Below are positions 1 through 5,990 of a stretch of 10,239 bases of DNA, piece after piece. The stretch's first letter is position 1. Each line of letters begins with the position of its first letter. Position numbers and translations under genes: made by a program. The notes under the pieces are model-generated. The model saw only the letters and a list, made by a program, of their open reading frames with translations, searched no databases and was not told the origin of the DNA. The stretch is from Candidatus Abyssobacteria bacterium SURF_5 (GTDB taxonomy: Bacteria > Abyssobacteria > SURF-5). Location: contig QZKU01000020.1 in the NCBI GenBank assembly GCA_003598085.1, positions 1-10,239 of the forward strand. Direction: 5' to 3'.

Positions 1-111
1 ATTCCCACAACGCCTACTACTGCTGATTCGCTTCGCACCTTTAAAGACAAAGACCAAAGAAAAGAGCATTTTACAGAAATTTCTTGACATTACTGAAGAG
101 GTCTACTTTGA
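1..111. other. AT-rich leader at window edge, no gene recognised
   Basis: The first 100 bases are about 38% GC by hand count, clearly lower than the coding regions that follow. A minus-strand frame is open from position 90 to the window edge, but it has no ribosome binding site and no recognisable protein motif, so I do not call it. Another TTGACA occurs at 84-89 without a good -10 box at the right distance. The stretch could be the upstream region of the first gene or the edge of a repeat where the assembly stopped. Confidence 0.4.
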
Positions 112-141
112 TTGACACTATTTTGGCGGTTGGCCTATAAT
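112..141 (+). promoter_or_regulatory. Consensus sigma70 promoter of marC-like gene
   Basis: TTGACA at 112-117 and TATAAT at 136-141 are separated by 18 bp. Both hexamers match the consensus exactly. Transcription would begin near 148, leaving a leader of about 40 nt before the ATG at 187. The TTG of the -35 box also opens the longest reading frame of the downstream gene, so the frame extends upstream by chance and cannot be translated from this promoter. Confidence 0.85.
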
Positions 142-186
142 ATCGTATTCCAACTCCTCAACGTAACTTTCACTCCTGGGTGCGAA

Positions 187-807
187 ATGGCTGATACTTT
201 CTTTCTTGACAGTATATATCCGGCGCTGATTCCTTATATCCACAGCTTCATTCCCATGTTTGTGGCTATTGATGCAATTGGGATAATTCCGTTGTATAGT
301 TCATATACAGTTGGACTGTCGGACGAGGTTCGACGAAGGGTGGCGATGCAGGCGATAGTCACGGCGTTTCTCATAGCTCTCGCCTTTCTTTTCGTTGGGA
401 GAACAATATTCCTGCTGCTCGGGATAACGGTGGCTGATTTCCAGATCGCCGGTGGCATTTTGCTTTTTGTTCTTGCAGTTATCGATCTGGTGGCGAGAGA
501 GAAGCCGGAGCGCATGCCGGCGGCGGAAATCGGTGTCGTACCCATTGGAACGCCCTTGATCGTCGGGCCGGCTGTATTGACCGTTTTGATCATAACGTCC
601 GATTTATATGGAATCATGCCGACAATGATAAGTATCCTGCTGAACTTGGCAATAGTGGCGGCGGTCATCTTGAACGCCAACAGGATTCTTGGTTTTATTG
701 GAGAAGGGGGCGCGCGCGGTGTAGCAAAAGTTGTCAGTCTCCTGCTGGGCGCAATCGGCGTGATGATGGTTCGCCGCGGAATTCTTGCCGTTCTTGGTCT
801 CGATTAG
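187..807 (+). CDS. MarC family integral membrane protein
   Basis: This 206-residue, very hydrophobic protein has about six predicted membrane segments (roughly residues 12-40, 53-72, 84-102, 118-137, 146-165 and 182-200). It carries the family hallmarks: an Asp/Gly-rich first segment (AIDAIGIIPLY), the stretch FQIAGGILLF, and TPLIVGPA after the charged central loop. MarC proteins (formerly UPF0056) are inner-membrane proteins. Their substrate is not established, and the old link to multiple antibiotic resistance is not well supported. I start it at ATG 187 because the longer TTG frame at 112 begins inside the -35 box. No strong Shine-Dalgarno sequence precedes the ATG. The stop TAG lies 45 bp before the permease start, in the same frame, so the two genes are probably co-transcribed. 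Family assignment is firm; function is unknown. Confidence 0.88.
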   Translation: MADTFFLDSIYPALIPYIHSFIPMFVAIDAIGIIPLYSSYTVGLSDEVRRRVAMQAIVTAFLIALAFLFVGRTIFLLLGITVADFQIAGGILLFVLAVIDLVAREKPERMPAAEIGVVPIGTPLIVGPAVLTVLIITSDLYGIMPTMISILLNLAIVAAVILNANRILGFIGEGGARGVAKVVSLLLGAIGVMMVRRGILAVLGLD

Positions 808-816
808 CAAATTGAG

Positions 817-822
817 AAGGAG
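817..822 (+). promoter_or_regulatory. Strong Shine-Dalgarno sequence without a normal start at usual spacing
   Basis: AAGGAG at 817-822 (inside GAGAAGGAGA) is the best ribosome binding sequence in the marC-permease gap. No ATG, GTG or TTG lies 5-12 bases downstream in any frame. The only in-frame conventional start is TTG at 853, 30 bases away. An in-frame ATT touches it at 823. It may recruit ribosomes to the permease mRNA at long spacing, or the start may be non-standard. Confidence 0.45.
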
Positions 823-830
823 ATTTCCCT

Positions 831-843
831 CCGGAAGTTCCGG
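831..843. repeat. 13-bp inverted repeat in marC-permease gap
   Basis: CCGGAA and TTCCGG are perfect 6-bp arms around one central base (837). The element lies between the Shine-Dalgarno sequence and the permease TTG start. A one-base loop cannot form an RNA hairpin, so if it is functional a protein-binding site is more likely. Chance occurrence is quite possible. Confidence 0.35.
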
Positions 844-852
844 GATATTACC

Positions 853-2124
853 TTGGCATTTTCCAGATCAGCTGCTTTAATCATCTTTCTGCTTACTTAT
901 ATCGGGCTGGTGTTTTTGCCGCGGCGAAGAATGCAGGCGGCGGTGGCCGGCGCCGGTGCTCTCATGCTCCTTGGAGTGGTTTCCCCTTTTGAAGCCTTTC
1001 GGTTGATTAACTGGAACGTGATGGGGATTTTCTGGGGGACCCTGGTGGTCGCTGAACTTTTCATGGCCTCGAACACGCCTGCCTATTTAGCGGAACTTGT
1101 TGTGGCGAAGTCGCGAAACGTTGTGTGGGCCACGCTCGCCATTTGCGCGTTAACCTCGCTTATATCGGCCTTTGTCGAGAATGTGGCAACCGTCCTCATC
1201 GTTGCGCCCGTTGCGCTGGCTATTACAGGTCGGCTCCATATTTCCCCCGTGCCGGTCATCATAGGGTTGGCGGTCAGCTCAAATCTTCAAGGAGCGGCAA
1301 CATTGATTGGAGATCCTCCAAGCATGCTTTTGGGTGGATTCGCAAAAATGACGTTCAATGATTTCTTTGTGTACGAAGGGAAACCGAGCATCTTTTTTGC
1401 CGTACAGCTTGGAGCGATCGCATCCTTTTTCACTCTGTACCTGATCTTCAGGAATATGCGGCAACCGATCCAAATTGAGCGGACCCAGGAAATTCAGATG
1501 TGGACGCCCCCGATCATGCTGGTGCTGCTGATCGTGCTGCTGGCTCTTTCGTCGCTGATCGACCCGGGCTTCTCTTCACTGGCCGGCATCATTTGCGTGG
1601 CTTTCGGCGTCTTTGGGTTTATATGGTACCGAGTGGCTCATCGAGGCAACATTGTGAATCTCTTTACCGCCCTCGACTGGCAGACGACGTTCTTCCTGAT
1701 GGGTGTCTTCGTGGTTGTGGGAGGAATCACCCACGTCGGATGGATAGATGATATCACCGTGCTGTTTTCTCGAATCTCAGGAGACAACACTTTTCTTGCC
1801 TATTCGCTCCTCGTGTGGATATCGGTGATCTTCTCCGCTTTCATCGACAACGTCCCTTACCTTCTCGCGATGCTGCCGGTGGCCCAGGGACTGGCGGGGG
1901 AGTTGGGGACATCCGATACGTTACTGATGTTCGGACTTCTGATCGGAGCAAGCCTCGGCGGAAATATCACCCCCATCGGAGCTTCGGCAAATATTGTCGG
2001 CGTCGGCATCCTCTCAAAACGAGGCCATCATGTCAGTCTGCGCGAATTCGCCAGGATCGGAGTCCCCTTCACTCTTGTGGCCACATTTTTCGCATACATC
2101 TTCATCTGGTTCATCTGGAAATGA
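853..2124 (+). CDS. SLC13/ArsB-type (CitMHS-like) anion permease
   Basis: This 423-residue polytopic membrane protein belongs to the ion transporter superfamily (SLC13, ArsB, NhaD, CitM). The two-fold internal repeat of the family shows in paired motifs. The first half has SAFVENVATVL (E109, N110) and SSNLQGAATLIGDPPS (GDPP at 153-156). The second half has SAFIDNVPYLL (D332, N333) and GGNITPIGAS (GGN at 369-371). The re-entrant Asn-containing loops of this superfamily carry substrate and coupling ions. The substrate cannot be read from sequence; dicarboxylate, citrate, sulfate, arsenite or Na+/H+ exchange are all possible. The start is TTG 853, preceded by a weak GGGA at 842-845; a stronger AAGGAG is 30 nt upstream. 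It follows marC by 45 bp and precedes the spermidine-synthase-like gene by 61 bp, so one transcript is likely. Confidence 0.85.
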   Translation: MAFSRSAALIIFLLTYIGLVFLPRRRMQAAVAGAGALMLLGVVSPFEAFRLINWNVMGIFWGTLVVAELFMASNTPAYLAELVVAKSRNVVWATLAICALTSLISAFVENVATVLIVAPVALAITGRLHISPVPVIIGLAVSSNLQGAATLIGDPPSMLLGGFAKMTFNDFFVYEGKPSIFFAVQLGAIASFFTLYLIFRNMRQPIQIERTQEIQMWTPPIMLVLLIVLLALSSLIDPGFSSLAGIICVAFGVFGFIWYRVAHRGNIVNLFTALDWQTTFFLMGVFVVVGGITHVGWIDDITVLFSRISGDNTFLAYSLLVWISVIFSAFIDNVPYLLAMLPVAQGLAGELGTSDTLLMFGLLIGASLGGNITPIGASANIVGVGILSKRGHHVSLREFARIGVPFTLVATFFAYIFIWFIWK

Positions 2125-2185
2125 GCACGAGAAAGGTTCCGTTCTCACGATGTGGTCAGTTCATGTGAATTTCCTATGATATGAG

Positions 2186-4528
2186 ATGATACCAAGTCGT
2201 TCCTCAGAAAGAATGAAGCTGCCGCTCTTGCTGCTTGCGCTGGGATTTACTTCCATGGTGTCGCAGGTTCTGCTGATGCGCGAGCTGGTCGTTGTTTTTT
2301 ACGGCAACGAGTTGTCGCTCGGGATCATGCTTGGCAGTTGGCTGTTCTGGGTCGGCACGGGAAGTTATTCGGGCGGCATCATCCTTCCGCGCGCGCGCTC
2401 AATGAGTCGCTTCAGCGCCGTTGCGCTCCTTCAGGTGCTGCTGGGTCTTCTGAGTTTTGCCACGTTTCTGGCGCTCCGGATGCTGCCGCTGATACTCCGG
2501 CAGGAAACAGCGGGGGAAGTCATCGGCTACGTTCCCATCGCGATCACAAGCTTCTTGTTGCTGGCCCCGCTGTGCCTGCTTCTTGGATTCCTGTTCACGC
2601 TGTTTTGCCATTTGCACGACGGGGAGGAGCCGGTTACATCGATCGGCAGAGTCTATTTTTTTGAAGGACTGGGCGCCGCCGCCGGTGGAATCATATTCGC
2701 TCTCGTTCTCGTGCGCTTTCTTGATCCGGTGACAATCGTTTTCCTGCTGTTCATCATGAATTTGGCCGCCGCCGCTTTTACACTTGCGCTTATTTCGAGA
2801 CCTGTTCTTTCGGCGACGCTTCTCTGTATCCTTTTCCTCGCGGTATCCGGGAGCGCGTTTTTCGGAATCATTGGAACCGTGAAAGAGCGAAGCCTTGCAT
2901 GGCTGTGGCGGGGGCTGCATGTCGTCGATTCCGGTGACTCGATTTACGGCAATGTGACGTATATAGAGCGTGAGGGACAGAGAGCACTGTATGAAAACGG
3001 GCTGCTGATTGCCTCTCACCCAGACCAATTTTCGGCCGAAGAGGCTGTGCATTTTGCCCTTCTCGAACATGCGAAGCCGAAGCGGGTACTGTTGATCGGC
3101 GGGGGCGCGAGCGGCAGTGTAGATGAAATCCTCAAGCATTCGGTTGACCATGTCGACTATGTCGAGCTCGATCCGCTCATCATCGAGATGATTACACGAT
3201 ATTTTCCGCCGGATGCTCGAAGGGGTCTGGAAGACCCAAGAGTGACGATCCACAATATCGACGGCCGGCTCTTCATCAATCGAACGCGGGAAAGCTATGA
3301 CGTCATCATTATCAATCTGCCCGACCCATATACGGCCCAGTTGAACCGATTCTACACCGACTCATTCTTTCGGACGTGCGCGGCCAGATTGAAGCCGGGC
3401 GGGGTTCTCTCGTTTCGGCTCAGTTCGGCGGAAAATTATATTTCTCCCGAACTGCAGCAATTCATTGGGTGCATGTATCGGACCCTGCGCGAGGTATTTC
3501 CGGAAGTGAAGGTGATTCCCGGGGAAACCAATGTTTTCATTGCCGCAGCCGCTCCCAACACGTTGACCCTGGACGCGCACGCGCTTATCCGGCGCCTTTC
3601 GGAGCGGGCGATTCAGCAGCAGGTGCTCTTTGTAAGGGAATACTATCTGCCGCACCGGCTGTCGGAAGACCGCCTTCAGATGCTTGCAGCGGCGCTCTCT
3701 GTCGAGGTCTCCAGGCGGAATACCGATCTGGCGCCGGTATGTTATTTCTATGATGCTGTTTTGTGGAGCAAACAGTTCAAGGATTTCTCGAGCAGCGTCC
3801 TGGTGTGGTTCTCGAAAATTCCGCCCGCTATTCTGCTGGCGGCAGTAGCCGTCTTTTTTGCCGGCGCAGCGTTTGTCCAGATGAGAGCGCCGCGGTTCTG
3901 GGGTCCGAAATCGATTCTTGTGGCCGTGGGCACAACGGGATTTGCGGAGATCACTGTCGAGGTGGTTACGCTTCTGGGTTTCCAGGCGATCCATGGATAT
4001 GTTTATCACAAGATCGCAATTATCATCACCTTCTTCATGGTGGGATTGGCTTTGGGCGCGGCGTCGGCTATTCGCTATGTGAGGGCAAAGCGTTCCCATG
4101 CTCTGCCGTTTCTCGTAGTGCAAGGAACGGTATGCCTTTATCCGCTTCTCTTATTGGGGGCGCTTGTTATCATGACGGGCGGCGGTGCAAGTTCGTTTTT
4201 TGGCCGGGCGCAGTCGGTACAGGCCGCCGTTGTCTTTCCGGCGCTTGCTTTTGCGGCCGGGTTGATTGGCGGACTGCAGTTCCCGCTTGCGAACGCGCTG
4301 TGGCTCGCTGAAGTTCCGGGCACGGCCCGTGCGGCGGGATTCACTTATGGGGTAGACCTTTTTGGCTCGTGCGCCGGCGCGTTTCTGGCTGCGGGTCTAC
4401 TCATCCCTGTCTTCGGGATTCCGTTCGCCTGCGGCGCGGCATCGCTCTTAAACGCCGGCAGCTTTATCCTCGTATTCCTGAAAATTCGTCAAGGCTTTAA
4501 AGGTGTGTCACCGCTCAGTCTCCGGTAA
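2186..4528 (+). CDS. Membrane-embedded spermidine-synthase-like protein (fused MFS/spermidine synthase type)
   Basis: This 780-residue protein has three parts. Residues about 11-232 hold seven hydrophobic segments. Residues about 240-500 form a methyltransferase-fold domain of the spermidine synthase type, with nucleotide-binding GGGASGSV near 304-311, YVELDP near 323-328, NIDGR near 356-360 and INLPDPYTAQLNRFYT near 374-389. Seven further hydrophobic segments follow to the end, including GGLQFPLANALW. Classical spermidine synthases have D-x-x-D-P at the active site; here it reads N-L-P-D-P, so the catalytic Asp is Asn while the second Asp is kept. Ordinary aminopropyl transfer is therefore doubtful. 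The role of such fused proteins is not settled. ATG 2186 is used, but ATG 2213 (MKLPLL), directly before the first membrane segment, is equally possible. The 3' end overlaps the convergent radical SAM gene by 40 bp. Confidence 0.85.
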   Translation: MIPSRSSERMKLPLLLLALGFTSMVSQVLLMRELVVVFYGNELSLGIMLGSWLFWVGTGSYSGGIILPRARSMSRFSAVALLQVLLGLLSFATFLALRMLPLILRQETAGEVIGYVPIAITSFLLLAPLCLLLGFLFTLFCHLHDGEEPVTSIGRVYFFEGLGAAAGGIIFALVLVRFLDPVTIVFLLFIMNLAAAAFTLALISRPVLSATLLCILFLAVSGSAFFGIIGTVKERSLAWLWRGLHVVDSGDSIYGNVTYIEREGQRALYENGLLIASHPDQFSAEEAVHFALLEHAKPKRVLLIGGGASGSVDEILKHSVDHVDYVELDPLIIEMITRYFPPDARRGLEDPRVTIHNIDGRLFINRTRESYDVIIINLPDPYTAQLNRFYTDSFFRTCAARLKPGGVLSFRLSSAENYISPELQQFIGCMYRTLREVFPEVKVIPGETNVFIAAAAPNTLTLDAHALIRRLSERAIQQQVLFVREYYLPHRLSEDRLQMLAAALSVEVSRRNTDLAPVCYFYDAVLWSKQFKDFSSSVLVWFSKIPPAILLAAVAVFFAGAAFVQMRAPRFWGPKSILVAVGTTGFAEITVEVVTLLGFQAIHGYVYHKIAIIITFFMVGLALGAASAIRYVRAKRSHALPFLVVQGTVCLYPLLLLGALVIMTGGGASSFFGRAQSVQAAVVFPALAFAAGLIGGLQFPLANALWLAEVPGTARAAGFTYGVDLFGSCAGAFLAAGLLIPVFGIPFACGAASLLNAGSFILVFLKIRQGFKGVSPLSLR

Positions 4529-5766
4529 TCCTGCCCCGTCTTGTGGGCGACACACTGGTAGCAGGAGAAATCCGCGTCGTCTCCGCCCGGGAAACAGTCG
4601 TACATGCCGGACTGCTGCATGATGAGGTGCCTTTTCCAACCCAATTCGAGGTAAAATTCGGTCGAAGGCAATTCCATCCCCTCGTATCTTGTGCCCCTCG
4701 CCTTGGTCAAAAACCCGAAAATAGGAACGATGGCGTGATCGACCAGAAACTCGTATGCCCGCATGTGGGATTCCACTGCATCTGATTCGTGGGGCGATCC
4801 GTTCGGGGAAAGCAACTCGACGCCTGCAACGAAATTGGTGGCAACTTGTCCGGGACCGAAAATATCGACGGCTGCTTTCAAGCGCCTGATCCATTCTTTC
4901 TTGCCTACCGCTTTTGTCTTGCCGGGAACAACTTCCTCCCAGAGACGGTCTTCCCACACCTCCAGGTTCGGCTGGACCCGATCGGCGCCGGCTTCCTTCA
5001 GCAGGAGCCAGCCTTTTTCGTCGAATGCCTGGCAGACGGCGGTGATTCTGGTTTTCGGTCCAAGAGCTTTTCTTAATGCGGCTATCGTCTTCGCATAGGA
5101 TTTGGCTTCGAGTTCGGTCTTGATGAAAGAGCCGCCGGATACGACGGCGTGGCGAATCTTGATTTCTTTTGCGGCGAGCGTGCAGGCTTCGATGGTCTTT
5201 TTCTGGTTCTGCGGAATGAAATCGGAGATATCCGAGAGCGTGAGCCCTGCCATCATATTTCCGAGGATACAGAAAGCGCACTGGTCGCGGTTCTTCGAGT
5301 ACTCGCAGAAGAGTGAATGCACGATTGCGATGCAATTCTCGGTCCTTTGTCCGAGAAAATCGGAAACAGCCGATCCGTCGGATAAAGTGGTTTGAAAAGT
5401 GGGGCGCGCGGGCGAGGAGACTTCGGTTATCGGATTCTTGCCGCGGAACAAGACATATCTATGGTTCCCCTGCTTTCGGACGAAATAGGGGCTCTTCTTG
5501 TCGAGTTCGAGGTTTACGCGAGTACCATCGGGCAGGGTCAACTGGTTAGGGGCCGCCAGTACTTCATTCGCCGCTTCGTCCGCAGGGATATCCTCCCGGC
5601 TGAGAAAAGCGTTTGTCGGAATCGCCCATAATGCCACCTCAGCAAGGTCCGCTGTAAAACGCAGACCCTCCCTCAGCACGTCCGCTTTCAGGATGATACT
5701 GTCGGGCGTCTCCGCAAACCGATCTTTCAGTCTCTGCAAATGTAAATCAAACTGCATCTTGCCCAT
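4489..5766 (-). CDS. Radical SAM protein with atypical CX8CX2C motif and C-terminal Cys triad
   Basis: This 425-residue protein begins with about 145 residues of unassigned N-terminal domain. A cysteine triad follows (C154, C163, C166) spaced CX8CX2C instead of the canonical CX3CX2C, ending CAFCILG as radical SAM clusters do. Downstream, VVSGGSFI fits the GGE-like SAM-binding strand, and NLEVWEDRLWEEVVPGK resembles the biotin synthase/MqnC-like barrel. Near the C-terminus a second triad (C391, C402, C405; CX10CX2C) could bind an auxiliary Fe-S cluster. The longer frame begins at TTG 5853, but that TTG is the -35 box. GGAGG at 5775-5771 sits just before tandem ATG codons at 5769 and 5766; I prefer 5766 for spacing, with 5757 also possible. 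I do not recognise the exact subfamily or substrate. It is divergent from the cDPG operon, so a functional link is only a possibility. Confidence 0.82.
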   Translation of the reverse strand: MGKMQFDLHLQRLKDRFAETPDSIILKADVLREGLRFTADLAEVALWAIPTNAFLSREDIPADEAANEVLAAPNQLTLPDGTRVNLELDKKSPYFVRKQGNHRYVLFRGKNPITEVSSPARPTFQTTLSDGSAVSDFLGQRTENCIAIVHSLFCEYSKNRDQCAFCILGNMMAGLTLSDISDFIPQNQKKTIEACTLAAKEIKIRHAVVSGGSFIKTELEAKSYAKTIAALRKALGPKTRITAVCQAFDEKGWLLLKEAGADRVQPNLEVWEDRLWEEVVPGKTKAVGKKEWIRRLKAAVDIFGPGQVATNFVAGVELLSPNGSPHESDAVESHMRAYEFLVDHAIVPIFGFLTKARGTRYEGMELPSTEFYLELGWKRHLIMQQSGMYDCFPGGDDADFSCYQCVAHKTGQDYRRLSGDTPLKP

Positions 5767-5770
5767 CATG

Positions 5771-5775
5771 CCTCC
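5771..5775 (-). promoter_or_regulatory. Ribosome binding site deciding the radical SAM start
   Basis: GGAGG on the minus strand (within AGCGGAGGC) lies 1 base before ATG 5769 and 4 bases before ATG 5766. It argues for translation from these tandem ATG codons and against the upstream TTG at 5853, which has no ribosome binding site and lies upstream of the predicted transcript. Confidence 0.7.
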
Positions 5776-5824
5776 GCTCCATGGATTTGCCACTCGCCTT
5801 TGCTCCGGTCCAGGCAACGATCTC

Positions 5825-5853
5825 ACTTTACTTTTTTCCGAAGGCTGTGTCAA
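5825..5853 (-). promoter_or_regulatory. Sigma70 promoter of the radical SAM gene
   Basis: On the minus strand, TTGACA occupies 5853-5848 and TAAAGT occupies 5830-5825, with a 17-bp spacer. The -35 box is perfect and the -10 box matches 4 of 6. The transcript should start near 5818, giving a leader of about 50 nt to the tandem ATG codons. Confidence 0.7.
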
Positions 5854-5854
5854 T

Positions 5855-5867
5855 CCGCTGCGAGCGG
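5855..5867. repeat. Inverted repeat next to the radical SAM -35 box
   Basis: CCGCT-GCG-AGCGG has perfect 5-bp arms with a 3-base centre. It lies one base upstream of the minus-strand -35 box, a usual position for an activator or repressor site. It is short and GC-rich, so chance is possible. Confidence 0.35.
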
Positions 5868-5870
5868 CCG

Positions 5871-5925
5871 AAACGGGGGAGAGTGATCAAGCTCAAATTG
5901 TTCGCTTTTGTTGGTGTCCCCGTTT
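5871..5925. repeat. Spaced inverted repeat between the divergent promoters
   Basis: AAACGGGG at 5871-5878 and CCCCGTTT at 5918-5925 are perfect 8-bp inverted copies separated by 39 bp. The right copy abuts the -35 box of the cDPG operon promoter (5926). Two inverted copies of one site between divergent promoters is a common layout for a shared regulator. No regulator gene is in the window. Confidence 0.45.
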
Positions 5926-5954
5926 TTGACAGCATTTTTGGCCTGTGCTAGACT
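5926..5954 (+). promoter_or_regulatory. Sigma70 promoter with extended -10 driving the cDPG operon
   Basis: TTGACA at 5926-5931 and TAGACT at 5949-5954 are separated by 17 bp. TG at 5946-5947 followed by one base gives an extended -10 element. Transcription would begin near 5961, leaving a leader of about 30 nt. AAGGAG at 5975-5980 serves the GTG start at 5991 with a 10-base, T-rich spacer. This promoter is good evidence that the operon is expressed as bacterial DNA despite its archaeal-type enzymes. Confidence 0.8.
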
Positions 5955-5990
5955 TAAAGAGGAATCCTTGGTAAAAGGAGCATTTTTTTT

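Noticed and set aside
1-90. Minus-strand open frame starting at ATG 90 and running off the window edge
   Set aside because: No ribosome binding site, AT-rich, basic low-complexity translation without motifs; too short to support as a gene.
84-110. Upstream TTGACA at 84-89 as an additional promoter
   Set aside because: The hexamer 15-18 bp downstream (TACTTT region) matches TATAAT poorly; the promoter at 112-141 is far better.
2131-2147. GAGAA...TTCTC as a terminator after the permease
   Set aside because: The stem is only 5 bp, AT-rich, with an 8-base loop and no T-run.
2175-2180. TATGAT as a -10 box for a separate promoter of the spermidine-synthase-like gene
   Set aside because: No acceptable -35 hexamer lies 16-18 bp upstream; if real it would favour the start at 2213, but the evidence is too weak.
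2399-3253. Long minus-strand frame (284 codons) inside the spermidine-synthase-like gene
   Set aside because: It lies antisense to a clearly homologous membrane protein, is rich in Arg/Gln/Lys/Glu as shadow frames are, and shows no domain.
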